This document shows positions 32,099 to 48,774 of a stretch of 64,000 nucleotides of DNA, piece after piece. The position numbers and the translations under genes are program-made. Position 1 is the first letter of the stretch. Each line of letters opens with the position of its first letter. The notes under the pieces are model-generated. The model saw only the letters and a program-made list of their open reading frames with translations. It was not told the origin of the DNA and ran no database searches. The stretch spans positions 8,007,565 to 8,071,564 of the forward strand of contig CM057841.1 in assembly GCA_030068075.1 (NCBI GenBank), written 5' to 3'. Source of the stretch: Paguma larvata. Lineage: Eukaryota; Chordata; Mammalia; Carnivora; Viverridae.

Positions 32099-33022
32099 AG
32101 AAAGAAACGCTGAAGATTAGTGATGATGAAATCAGAGAAGGAAAGAGACCCAAGATCCAAGAGAAAGTGGTGGACTAAAGGGCAGGAGGGCAGTGGGGGT
32201 CTTCGGTTCCCCACGCTCGCTCGCTGGCTCGCTCGCGCTCCCTCCGCCTCTGACCGCCTTCCCCTGGCTTCTCTCAGCTTCCTTCCCCCCGAGTGTCTTT
32301 CTCTCTCTCTCTCCCTCCCTCACAGGTGAAGCAAAACCCCGGATGAAGCAGCTCAGACTCTCTTGTCCCCGGCTCGCTCTAGGTCCCCTGTTTCCCTTCC
32401 TTTCTCAGTGCAAGACCAAACCAAAAACAAACAAAAACCTTCATGGAATTAGAGAAATCAACTGCATGCAGATAGGAAAAGTGGGCTTCCCCACAGGGAG
32501 CAGGGACCACCGTGCCTTTCAAGAATTCGGTTAGACTCAGACTCCGAAGAACCCAGTTAGGAAACTCCTGTCTCTTTTTGATCATCTATTTCGAAATCGC
32601 TTCCTTCTCCTCTCGGTCTGGGCTCTCTCAGCTCTCGCTCTCCCAGCCTCTCCCTTCCACTTTCCTGCGCTCCTAGCCACTCACCCTCCTGCCTCTTCCC
32701 TGCACAGCGCAGGGGGAAGGGCCCCACCCTCCCCGAGCCTTCCTCCCCGGGAACGGGAACGAGGATTAGAACTCAGCTCCTAGATCACCTTGAGTCACGG
32801 GTCTCGGGGCGCTGACTCGGAGAGAAGGGGAAAAGGAGGGGGGCTGGGTCTTCCCCCCAGAGCCATTCTGGGCCCAACTCCCCCCCCCCATTTAGTCGTG
32901 AGGCCCAATGAGGTGCCATTAGCTGAGAAGATTTTCTGCGGGATTAGAGGGCGCGCCCCACCCCGGCTCTTCCTGGTCCCCTTCCCTCAACCCGGAAATC
33001 CCACGGGCTGACACAAAGAGAC

Positions 33023-33028
33023 TTAAAA
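33023..33028 (+). promoter_or_regulatory. KLK12: TATA-like TTAAAA box, presumed KLK12 promoter
   Basis: GACTTAAAAGCTG shares the TTAAAAGC core seen upstream of KLK13 and KLK8. It sits about 220 bases before a strong donor (ACAAG|GTGAGG, 33244/33245), consistent with a 5' exon starting near 33053. Confidence 0.5.
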
Positions 33029-33052
33029 GCTGTGTCAGCGGCCTGTCTGGGG

Positions 33053-33244
33053 CAGACAGACAGAAGGAGGGGGACAGGTGGGGCGGCATGACGGGTGGCT
33101 GAGAAGCCGGGTGGACGGTGGGAGGTGACCGGCAGTGTAGACGCGGAGGACAGGCCACGCAGGTAGTGGCTCAGACAAATAGCAGAGACAGACGGGCTGG
33201 AACTGTGACGGCCACATGGAGGACCCAGCAAGCCGACGGACAAG
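33053..33244 (+). other. KLK12: Predicted KLK12 5' exon with upstream in-frame ATG
   Basis: Bounded by the TTAAAA box and the donor at 33245, with an acceptor TTTCCCAG ending at 33399. It contains a 4-codon uORF (ATG 33088, TGA shortly after) and a second ATG at 33216. Through the proposed junction that ATG is in frame with the KLK12 signal peptide and has no intervening stop. No transcript evidence. Confidence 0.45.
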
Positions 33245-33730
33245 GTGAGGTCACCAACAAGGTGACCCCCTGAGAAGGGCAGAAGGAGGGATGGGCAGGC
33301 ATCCTGCCCTCCGGGAGCTGCTGGCAAGGAGGGGTGGGCAAAGGGAGGGGCGGGTTGACAGGGAAAGGGCCGTCTCTCACATTCCCCCCCGTTTCCCAGG
33401 ACCTGGAGGTGGCCCGCCCTGGGCTCCAGCATCCTGTTGCTCCTGTGTGTTTCTGGTGAGTTCCCCAGCAGGGTGGGAATCCCTTCCTCCCTGGCAGGGG
33501 GCCGGTCTCCCCCTCCGGGTCTGATCCCCAGTCTGGCACTGAGGAGGGGAGGGGGCTGCCTCTATGCCTCCACTCACCTCCAGCTCTGGGAGGGAGGGGG
33601 AGGCCCTGCCACCTCTGTCCCCCTGTATCTTTTGATCTAGCTCTGTGTCTTCCTGTCTCTATGCTTCTGTCCTTCCTCTCTATCTCTGTGGATGTCTGTC
33701 TCTGTCTCACTCCTACCTTTTTTTTAAAGT

Positions 33731-33768
<38 letters not shown>

Positions 33769-36700
33769 CTGAGAGAGACAGAGATAGTAAAAGTGGGGAG
33801 GGACAGAGAGAGAGAGAGAGAGACAGAAAATCCCAAGCAGGCTCCATGCCACCGCTAGGCTCGAACTCACAAAACCGTGAGATCAGGACCTGAGCCAAAA
33901 CCAGGAGTCGGACACTTAAGCGACCGAGCCACCCAGGCGCCCCTGTCAACCTCCTCTCTTTAGGCGTCTCTCTCTTTTTCTCTTTCTCTTCCTCTCTGTG
34001 TCTCAGGGCATCGCTGGGTCTTTTCGTATTTGTCACTGGGTCTGTGTCTCCCTGTCTCTGCCTCTCTCTTACCTCTCGGTGTCTTCATCTCTGCATCTCT
34101 CTGCCTACCTCTGACCCCCAGTCTCTAGCTCTCTGACCCACACCCCCATCCTCAGGGCTCAGCCAACCGGCCAAAGTGAAGATTACGAAAGGCAAGGAGT
34201 GTGCCCGTCACTCGCAGCCGTGGCAAGTGGGGCTGTTTGAGGGCACCAACCTGCGCTGTGGGGGGGTCCTCATTGACCGCAGGTGGGTCCTCACGGCTGC
34301 TCACTGCAGTGGCAGGTAAGCCCCTGTCTGGGCGTGGTCTCTTCCAGGGGCGGGCAGAGGGGAGGTGATGGGGAGGAGAACCCTCAGGGTAGGAGAAGGG
34401 GGGTGGGGAGGGGTGCCAAGGAGTACAGAGAGGGTCTCGCAACAAGAGGGTCTGAGGTTAGACAAAGAGTAGGACTTCCGCCACAACGAGCCTGGGGCGG
34501 GGCGGGGCGGGGCTGGTGGCACGAGGGGTCCCAGAACCTGCTCATCTACCTGCTCCTATTTCCTCGTGTTCCCTTTCTTTCCCTGACATGACATCCGTCA
34601 CCGCCCCAGCTATGCCCAGATCCAGGCGGGGCAACTTCTCTGGGCCTCAGCGGTCCCATCTGTGACACGAGGAGACTGGGGCTTCCTAGGTCTGAAACTC
34701 TGAGGTTTTTTTTCAAAAGGGAAGTTTCAGACACGAAGAGACAGACTGACTGGGAACTGCTCACTCGTTCCTTCAGCTGACAGTGCTAACAGCCCAGGCA
34801 GCCTCTAGGCGGTGGGAACAGAGCAGCAAAGCATGAAGGATGGATGTCCCTGCCCTGGCTAAGAGACTCAGAAAGTGACAGAGATCCAGAGACTCGGGGA
34901 GGGAAGGCACACTTGGGAAATAGAAAGATGGCGACAGAGACCAGAGACAGAAGGAGACCGAGCAAGCGTGTGCGGGAGAGAAGACTGACACGGAGGTGCA
35001 AAGCAGCAGAGAGAGCCTGGAGGGTGTGGGAGCCAGGGGTCCACTGCCCCCCCCCCGTGCTGAACTGTCTTGACCCCCCACTCCCACCCCAGCAGGTACT
35101 GGGTGCGCCTGGGGGAGCACAGTCTTAGCCACCTGGACTGGACAGAGCAGATCCGACGCAGCGGCTTCTCCGTGACCCATCCCGGCTACCAGGGAACCCA
35201 GCACAACCATGACAATGACCTCCGGCTCCTGAGACTGGGCACCCCCGTCCGCCTGACCCGCAGCGTCCAGCTCCTGCCCCTGCCCACTACCTGCGCAGCA
35301 GGCCGGCACCGAGTGCCAGATCTCGGGCTGGGGCATCACTAATCAGCCACAGGGTAAGGGGGCCTTGGGGTCAGGGCTCAGGACGGGAAAGTCTGGGGTG
35401 TAGGAGGAGAGATCAGGAGTCAAAACATCTCAGCAGAAGGACGGATCAAGTCAAATATGAGGACTGGGATTTGGGGCTAGAGATTATGGCGGACCAGGGG
35501 TCTTGGGAGTCAAAGTGGTTAACAGGTTGGGTATGGAGTCGGTCAGAAGCCGTGGGGCAGGGAGGTGATTAGAGGCCAGAGTGATGGCGGGGGTCACCAG
35601 ACGGGAGGAAAAGGCATGTATAAACACGTCGTGGGTCAGGGACTCTGGTCTTAGAGGTCACTGTAGAGTTGAGGACGTGGAACCCGGATGTTGCACAAAC
35701 TGGCCCTAATCTGAGGCTAGAAACTGGGATTCGAGCAGGGATTGCTGGTCTGGGATTGGAAGCCCTAGAGGTTAGGGGTCGTGGAGTCCGGGGTCAAGTA
35801 AACTAGGATCAGAAGACGCTTTGGAGTTTGGAACAATGGTTTAGAGCTGAGTCTGGAAGTTGAAGAGAAGACAAGAAATGTGGGGACTGGAGACAGAGAG
35901 GGAACATGAGGTCCAGTTGGGATCTAAGTACAGTAAGACTGAAGGTCAAAGGGCACACATGGCATCTGGAATTTAAGGAGAAAAGTGGGTCCAGAGTCAT
36001 CGTGTCTGAGGTTGGAGGGACAAAAGGCGTCTTGAGTTATAGGCACTCAGAGTCATCGGTTAAAGGAGAGGGGACTTGTGTCAACGAACTGGGGCGAGGG
36101 TCACTGTGAAACGAAGTCATAAATCTGAAACTTACAAGTCTGAGGATTGTAGTGGAGGGTCACGGGAAGAGGGCAGAGTTCGGACTTACATAGGGCTTCC
36201 TTTAGCCCACGGATGTGGTCCCCAAATGGGAAGCTTTGGGGGAACACTGCAGCTTCTGTCTCCCACCCCCAGAACCATTCCCGGACCTGCTCCAATGCCT
36301 CAACGTCTCCATCGTTTCCAGTGCCGCGTGCCAGGCTCTGTTCCCCGGGAGGATCACGGGCAACATGGTGTGTGCCAGCGGCGCGGATGGGGCGGACGCC
36401 TGCCAGGTGAGGGAATGCCGGCTGTGCACGTCCCCCGGGGACAGGAAGTAGGGGACAGAGCAGGAAGCATGGGAGAGAGAGGTGCGGTCGGAAAGAAGGG
36501 GAGGCGCAGGGTACAGCAGGGAGAGCTGGGTGACGGAGGGGAGAGGAAGGGAGGGACCCGAGAAGGAAACGTGGGAGGAGCATAAGGAGAGGGAGAGGAA
36601 GAAAAGTGGGGGGAAGGCCGAGAGCTGGCAGGGATTTGGAACTCAGGTGTGTAACCAGCTGTGACCCCGGGACCGTCCTCCATTTGGTGCTGGCCCAGGT

Positions 36701-37440
36701 CACAGAGTGAGAGAATCTAGGAGGGAGGCAGGAAAGGAGGCTGGTGGACTCTCTTGCCCTCCAGTTCCGGTCCCTCGCCCTCTTGGGTCCTCCAGCTTGG
36801 AGGATGCCACCCCCTGCTGGCTCCCTAGCCTTTGACCCTGAGAGAACTTTTCAAGCTCCCGCCTTCCTTTCCTGGGATTGGTCACTGGAGGTTGTGCTCC
36901 TTCCTCATTGGTCAGGGCCCGAGCCAGTTGGCCTCTGGAGAACGCTTATGGTTTCCACCTCCTTCGCTGGGATTGGACACTGAAGATACTCTCTTCACTC
37001 ATTGGCCAGAGTTCTAACCATTGCCCTTGAGAGACACCCCCCCCCCCAATCACCACCGCCTTTCATGGAGTCCTGCCGTCCCTGAGATTGGTCCTTAGGA
37101 ACAGTGTATTTATTCTTCCCTGTTGGTCGGTCATTGCTCCTGACCTCAGGAACGGAGCAAAGCTCTTCTCTCTGATGACCACTGTCTTCAAGGCCCGGGA
37201 ATGGATTTGGGGGTCGGGAAAAAGAAAATGGGAACAGCATTTCTCTCTTATTTATTCAGTGCTCCTTCTCCTTCTGTCTTCCAGGGAGACTCCGGGGGCC
37301 CCCTGGTGTGCGGAGGCGTCCTTCAGGGCCTGGTGTCCTGGGGAACCGTGGAGCCTTGTGGGCAAAAAGGCATCCCAGGAGTCTACACCAGCGTTTGCAA
37401 ATATGTGGACTGGATCCAGACGGTCATGAGAAACCACTAA
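33216..37440 (+). CDS. KLK12: KLK12 (kallikrein-related peptidase 12), reading frame disrupted
   Basis: Recognisable KLK12 ortholog; trypsin-like secreted protease in other mammals. Family coding exons: 33419-33455 (after the predicted 5' exon), 34156-34315, 35093-35353, 36273-36406, 37285-37440 (TAA). Without lesions it would be 248 codons, the human length. Catalytic His in LTAAHC (exon 2), Asp in [10 protein letters not shown] (exon 3), Asp189 in ADACQ (exon 4) and Ser in GDSGGPL (exon 5) are all present in the DNA. Two oddities: the codon aligning with the human initiator is CTG (33419), so translation would need the upstream ATG at 33216; and exon 3 is 261 bases instead of 260, an extra base at about 35299-35304 that shifts the frame to a stop at 35340-35342, before the Ser exon. 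Either a felid pseudogene or an assembly error. Boundaries of exons 2-5 are sure; the first exon is inferred. Confidence 0.85.
33717..33943 (-). mobile_element. Felid-type CAN-SINE with (GATT)n, minus strand
   Basis: In KLK12 intron 1. Its A/T tail has become a GATT repeat (about 33730-33768), followed by CTGAGAGAGACAGAG and ending GAGCCACCCAGGCGCCCC. Confidence 0.92.
35354..36180. repeat. G/A-rich degenerate repeat, KLK12 intron 3
   Basis: About 800 bases of diverged units built on GGGATTGGAGG, GGGGTCA, AGTCTGGAG and GAGGTCAGGG, with no exon-like sequence. Part of the cluster-wide class of intronic degenerate minisatellites. Confidence 0.5.
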
Positions 37441-37578
37441 CCTGCTCCCTCCGCCTCCACCCCTCAGGTTGGGGCCACACTGAGCGACCCTCAGCGCACG
37501 AACACGTCACCCGTTATCGCCCCTGGCTCCCGCTCTTCTCGCCCCGAGGATTTTCTTCCCAGAACTCCAACTACCGGG

Positions 37579-37584
37579 AATAAA
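37579..37584 (+). terminator. KLK12: KLK12 polyadenylation signal AATAAA
   Basis: Canonical hexamer 139 bases after the KLK12 stop codon, followed by GT-rich sequence (TGTCTGTCTGTCTGTCTGT). Confidence 0.8.
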
Positions 37585-37724
37585 TGCAACTGGAGGAGGA
37601 GCTGTGTCTGTCTGTCTGTCTGTCCCCTTGCCGGCTGATACGGGAGGGAGGCTCAGCAACTCCTCTACCCACAATAGAGGAATAGAGACCACAGAGGATG
37701 AGGGTTTTCCCTTAAGAGTCACAG

Positions 37725-37952
37725 GGGCACCTGGGGGGCTCCGTCGGTTAAGCGGCCGACTTCAGCTCAGGTCATGATCTCATAGTCTGGTCTGTGAGTT
37801 CGGGCCCCGCATCCGGCTCTGTGCTGACGGCTTGGAGACTGGAGCCTGCTTCGGATTCTGTGTCTCCCTCTCTCTCTGCCCTTCCCCTGCTCATGCTCTG
37901 TCTCTGTGTCTCTCGAAAATAAATAAATGTTAAAAAAATTTAAAAAAAAAAA
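37725..37952 (+). mobile_element. Felid-type CAN-SINE, plus strand
   Basis: GGGGCACCTGGGGGGCTCCGTCGG head, CT body, AAAATAAATAAATG tail; AAGAGTCAC on both sides is a target-site duplication. Confidence 0.92.
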
Positions 37953-39438
37953 GAGTCACACGGGAACGGAGTAGGAAAGGTTACTTCTAACAATAAAAAT
38001 AGGGCCTTTTGTTTCCCTCCACCCAGCGCTTCAGGAACAGTGCCCATGAAGGACCCGAAGGGGGTAAAATTATTGGCCTCAAAATGCCAAACGAAAGCCG
38101 CAGAATCAAAATTCGTGACCGTTTAATTAAATGTCTATAAAACGTAACGTTCTTCCACCTAGCCGATTCCAAGTTGGCCTTGCCGCAGCTGGTGAGCGCA
38201 CGTTATATTCAATGTGGGCTGTGGGTTTGTTTTAATACGTCTGTGATGATGGCAGGGGCGGGGTGCGGCCTTGGAAAGCAAGAGGACCCAGACTAGGTCT
38301 TCAGGTAGTCCTGCCCGCCCCTTGGGGTCTGTCTTCACCACCATCCAGGAAGTGGAAAGAGAGCTTCTCCCCAGTGAATGGAAAGGGAATCTGTGGGTGG
38401 GAGAGTGGGGGGGGGGAGGTGATGGCGGCAGCGTGGGAATACTTGCTGAGCACCTGCTGTGCTCAGCTCTCCTGCAGTCCTCATCCCAATCACCCCAAGG
38501 CAGGGCTGTCCCCCCATCTCGTAGATGAAGAAACTGAGCCTCACAGGGGTGGAGTCCCTTGACGCACGTCGCTGTGGTAGGAAGAGGCAGAGCCGGGGTT
38601 TGAGGCCAGGCCGGGCTGCCTTCAGAACCCATTCCGGGTCGTCTTGCCCCACTGCTGGTTAGGGGAGAGAGGAGGGCAGGAGCTCCAACCGATAAGGAGC
38701 CTGCCGGGAGATAGAGGGATCGGCAGACAGGAAATTGAGGCGGCTCCGATTCGGAACTCATTGGACCCAAGTCACACAGCGAGTAAGTGTCACAGCTGGA
38801 TTGGTGGTGGAGGGGGGGACAGGGTGCTGAGGGGAGGGGCGGAGGCAGGCGAGGGGAGCGGAGCGGAGGGGAGGGTGGCAGAAACCAAGCCCCAGAGGAA
38901 TGCTAGGGGCCGAGGCCTTGCAGAAGACTGACTCCCCTTCCGCAGGCCCCAACCTGCCTCCCCCACCCTCCCGGCCTGCCCCTTCGGCTGGCAGTGGCCC
39001 CACCTCTATGACGCCCCAGTTTCCCCTCTCCTTGGAACGGAGAAGGGAGGGCCCCGAGGAGGCCAGGGGCCCACCTGGGCTTGGGCTGTGGGGAGGGAGG
39101 AGCAGGGACAGGACAGAGGGAAAGACTGGGAAACTGAGGTGGAGGGCGGGGGGAGAGAAGGAGGTGTAGGGAGGCAGAGACGGAGAGACATGAAGAAAGA
39201 TAAAGAATTAAGAGTCCTGCGGGGAGAGATTGAGAGAGAGGCGAGACAGAGAGACCAAGAGACAGAAAGGCACAAGCACAGAGACGCAAAGAGATAAATG
39301 ACACAGAGAATTACGGAGAGTCAGGAAGTGGCAGAGACGGAGAGACAGAGATTCGGCCTGACAAGGAAGGAGGCAGACAGGTGGAGAAACGGAGAAAAGC
39401 AGAGAGAAGAGGGGCTTGGAGAGGTGACAGAGGCAGGT

Positions 39439-39441
39439 GCG

Positions 39442-39486
<45 letters not shown>
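39439..39486. repeat. (CA)n/(CG)n dinucleotide microsatellite
   Basis: GCGCACGCGCGCGC grading into about 18 CA units. Confidence 0.95.
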
Positions 39487-39487
<1 letters not shown>

Positions 39488-40263
39488 GCCCCCAGGGCAA
39501 CAAGGCAGGGCTTAGGAGGCCTAGTCATCCGGGCCACCCCGCGTCTGCCACCTGCCTGGTGCCTGATGCTCTGACCCAACCTGCCTCTGACCCAAACCGC
39601 CGCAGCTGCCTCCACCACCACCACCAACGGCCACCCAGAGCCCCAGTCCCCGCGCCTGTGAGTCGGGGAGGGAAGGGAAGACCCCCACCCCCACCCCATG
39701 CAGTGTGCCTGCCCCTTCTGCCCCCGCACCCTTCCTCCCTCTGCTCTGTCCTTCTAGGCTTGGGCGGGGGCTCTCTGCCTCTCTCTGTGTCTCCAACTGG
39801 CTGCCCCCAACTTCAGTGACCTCTGAACCCCACTTCGATAGCAGAGTCCAGCCCTCCACCCCTCCCCCTGCTGGCTAGGGCTGCTGAGGGCACCGGCCTC
39901 TCCCCTGACCAGCCTGGCCCAGCTCTATCTGCCTGTCCTTCAGAGGAGCAGGTATTCGGAAGGCGAAGGCTAAAACGCGGCCCCAGGCTGAGCCCCCCCC
40001 CGCTAGAAGGGCCCATATCACCCTGGGGAGGAGGCTCGTATTCACCTGTCCCCAGCTGCTGGGGCCTGGCCAGGTCTCAGGTGGATAAGAAGGAAAGTGT
40101 TCTCCCAAATGCATCTCACAGGTACCGTGGCTGACTTAAAACGGGGCTGGCGATCGCTTGCCCCAAAGTTAAAGCCCCTCCCAGCAACTGTCGTATCCTC
40201 TTTGGCTGCCGGCAGCTTTTAGCTGAGATCAGGCCGCTCTAAGGCCACCCCTGATACCAAAGA

Positions 40264-40458
40264 TTTTTTTTTAAGTTTATTTATTATTTATTTTGAGAGA
40301 GGGGGAAGAAGCAGAGAGAGAGGGAGAGAGAGAGAGGATCCCAAGCAGGCTTCACACTGTCAGCGCAGAGCCTGATGTGGGGCTCGAACTCATGAACCAT
40401 GAGATCATGACCTGAGCCGAAGTCAGAGGCTTAACCAACTGAGCCGCCCAGGCGCCCC
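40264..40458 (-). mobile_element. Felid-type CAN-SINE, minus strand
   Basis: T-run to GAGCCGCCCAGGCGCCCC; CCAAAGATTT / TCAAAGATTT flanks form a target-site duplication. Lies about 220 bases upstream of the KLK11 start. Confidence 0.92.
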
Positions 40459-40682
40459 TCAAAGATTTATTTTAAAGGTTTGGAGCCTCGGATGCTGTGA
40501 GAGCTCGGGGCGGGGGGGTCCTCAAACCCCATTGTTTTTCTCCCGGGGGGAAGCCAGAGCCGAGACAGGAGGAGAGGGCACAAACCAGTCCCTCCCTAGT
40601 CTCCCCGTAAAGTGACTTGGCCCCTTGTCCCTTCTTCTTCCCAGAAGAACCTGGGGCCTGCCCTTCCCCTCTCCAGGCCGTG

Positions 40683-43207
<2,525 letters not shown>

Positions 43208-43490
43208 CCGGGACCGGCGTACCGCAGCCCGACCCTCCCGACCCCTACTTGGTGACGTGGCCTTTGTTCATTCTGTTAACACTCAAGCCCGAGAGAGGAG
43301 GTCTTTATCTATTTTCTTTTCAGCCACCTTAACGAGGAGACGTGTTGTGGTTTAATAATCAACTTGGGGGTTGGAATTAATGAGGCCTGGGTTCAAATCC
43401 TGCCTCGTACTGACGTGTGATCCTGGCAGGCAGAAATGTTGTTTCCTTCACTGTTGTATCTCCACCCCCAAAGGCATTCACCGAGGTTTC

Positions 43491-43496
43491 AATAAA
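43491..43496 (+). terminator. KLK11: KLK11 polyadenylation signal AATAAA
   Basis: TTTCAATAAACACTTAC, 284 bases after the stop. The hexamer sits in a MIR/L2-like phrase (AATAAACACTTACTGAGTGAGTG), so the polyadenylation site may be repeat-derived. Confidence 0.7.
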
Positions 43497-43524
43497 CACT
43501 TACTGAGTGAGTGACTCTTTGGAG

Positions 43525-45240
43525 TGCTTCCTGTATGCCTTACCTGCTCCAAGGGCTGTTAAACATATCAACTAACTTAATCTACACAAAGATTAAGTGC
43601 TATTAGTGTATGCATTCTGCAGAAGAGGAAACTGGGGAACAGAGAAACGAGTCCCTTGCTCCTAGTCACACAGCAAGGAGAAGAGCAAGGAATCAAATCT
43701 TTCTTTGTCCTTTCCTTTTCCTTTCTTTTCTCGTCTCTTCTTTCGTCTTCCCTTTTCTTTTCTCTTCTCTTTCCTTTTTCCTTTTCTTTTTTAAAGCAAG
43801 CTGATGTCTTAACTACAGAGCGAAACTCGATCAAGGCTCGGTTTTCTTATCTGTAAAACCATGAGCGTGAAAATACGATAACGTGTGAGGTTAAGTCAGC
43901 CTGCACATAATTACGACCTAAGAAAAGGAGCTATCATTGTTTTGTTTTTTCCCAACCTCCATGCTAAGTAGTTCTGCCAGACCCGTGTTGGCCAATATGG
44001 TAGCCACTAACCACACAGGGCTATTTATTTATTTATTTATTTAAGTGTATTTATTTATTTTGAGAGACAGAGCACACGTGCACAAGCAGGGGAGGGACAG
44101 ACAGAAAGAGAGGGAGAGATAGAATTCCAAACAGGCTCCATGCTGCTCAGGACCTGAGCTGAAATCGAAGAGTCAGATGCTTCGCCGACTGAGCCGCCCA
44201 GGCGCCCCGGCATGGGACTATTTAAATTAAAAGTATCTAAAATCAGAAAAGCAACTCTTCAGTCACACTTGCCATATATCAAACGCTCCGTGGCCACACA
44301 GGGCTGTGGTTCCGAATGTCGCACACACGGCATTTCCACTGTCGTAGGAGGTTTGATTCGACAGCCCGGAGCTGGACGACCTCTAGAGTAAACTCGATTC
44401 CCACTGGGGAAGATGCCTCACAAACAGTCCAGAGCTCAGAATCTTTGTGGACGGTCCTGCTTCCCTTGCAGGGGGGAGGTGGCGGGCACGAGGAATAAGA
44501 AAGAGCCCAGAGCTGGACCGAGGGCCTCCCGGTTGTTGGGCGGATTTCCTGCGTGACCACCTGTGAATCACAGCCTTCTCTGGGCCTCCCATTTCTTACC
44601 TGAAAGGAAAGGAGGGAGCAGCTGGCCCGGGTGATACTGACATTCCTCTGTGGCCTTGGCCTCCTGTGATTCATGGGCCCGTGTGTCACCTGAAGACACG
44701 CAGGTGACAGGGAGGATGTGACGTGACCATACATGGGTGTGATGCGCACCCCGCCACACACACCACGAGGAAGAGGGGCGCTAGGCGCTGGGCCACCCGC
44801 TGAGCCCCCCCTTCTGTCTGTGGGGATGGCATCACTCTGGCTCTACGCTGTGGTCCATTCCCCCTACGAGCCCCTTCCCTCTCTGTGTCTCTCAGTTTGT
44901 GCGGCTCCTGTCCTTCCATCCATCTTGTCTCTCTGCCTCCCTCTCTCCAGGCCGGCGTTCTGGCTTTTCTCTGTCAGGCTAGGTATGCGTTTCCCTGTTT
45001 ATTTTCCTCTCTCTCCAACACTCTCCCGGAGACTCTTAATGTCCCTGGGATCCTCTCTCCCCAGCCGAGAAGACCGGAGGCCTGGGGAATCCCCAAGGAA
45101 TCCAGTTCCTCCAAAAAGGCTGTTTGGGGCCCAGGAAGGAGTCTGTATTCCCTGGGCCCCTCCCAGAGCAGGAATCTGGGGCCCAGGTTGGATGCCAGCC
45201 CCACCCACGTATAATTAGGGAGAGGGAAAGGGAGGGAGTG
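43525..45240. other. Spacer between KLK11 and KLK10
   Basis: MIR-like repeat at about 43540-43690 (ATTCTGCAGAAGAGGAAACTGGGG...TAGTCACACAGCAAGGAG), a CT-rich run near 43710-43795, one CAN-SINE, and otherwise unassigned sequence with no convincing coding potential. Confidence 0.55.
44022..44208 (-). mobile_element. CAN-SINE, minus strand, internally shortened
   Basis: (ATTT)n start, GAGAGACAGAGCACACG, ending GAGCCGCCCAGGCGCCCC. The segment between the GA-rich body and GACCTGAGC is partly deleted. Confidence 0.88.
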
Positions 45241-45284
45241 AGCCCCTGGGGGGAGGGCGGGGAAATTTCCGGGCTCTTCGAGGG

Positions 45285-45290
45285 TTAAAA
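45285..45290 (+). promoter_or_regulatory. KLK10: TATA-like TTAAAA box, presumed KLK10 promoter
   Basis: GGGTTAAAAGGC, same core as at KLK13, KLK12 and KLK8. It lies 105 bases before a donor CCCAG|GTGAGG (45395/45396), so a short 5' noncoding exon of about 45315-45395 is likely, joined to the acceptor CCCTAG at 45826. Confidence 0.5.
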
Positions 45291-45314
45291 GGCAAGGCCT
45301 GACCAGGGGTCCCA

Positions 45315-45395
45315 GGGCAGAGGATTCCGGCAGCCCACTCGGCAGGGCAGAGGCACTTCTGAGTCTCCCCCCTCCTCCCCACCAGCGACTCCCAG
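45315..45395 (+). other. KLK10: Predicted KLK10 5' noncoding exon
   Basis: Inferred from promoter box and splice sites; human KLK10 is also known to have 5' noncoding exon sequence. No ATG in it. Confidence 0.4.
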
Positions 45396-45399
45396 GTGA

Positions 45400-48774
<3,375 letters not shown>

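Larger units (their letters stand above)
20462..33015. other. Gene-free spacer between KLK13 and KLK12
   Basis: No kallikrein exon or other gene recognised on either strand. The content is repetitive: fourteen CAN-SINEs, an L1 3' end (23195-24543), a second L1 3'-end piece (31184-31340), two copies of another old dispersed repeat (26820-27430 and 27960-28390) and MIR-like pieces (22890-23045, 30230-30390). The stretch 28400-29760 is G-rich, shows no assignable features, and its open frames look like background. Confidence 0.6.
37585..40680. other. Spacer between KLK12 and KLK11
   Basis: Two CAN-SINEs, a MIR-like piece (38430-38620: GAATACTTGCTGAGCACCTGCTGTGC...GTAGATGAAGAAACTGAGCC), a GA/CA-rich stretch with a (CA)n run at 39439-39486, and otherwise no recognised gene. 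KLK11 5' noncoding exons could lie here, but I cannot place them. A TTAAAA at 40136-40141 is a weak promoter candidate. Confidence 0.5.

Noticed and set aside
33291..33524. 77-codon open frame overlapping KLK12 exon 1 as an alternative start
   Set aside because: It is in a different frame from the KLK12 signal peptide and runs through the splice donor.
37453..37583. Possible extra coding sequence after the KLK12 stop
   Set aside because: It is 3' UTR leading directly to the AATAAA at 37579; the final exon ends like human KLK12.
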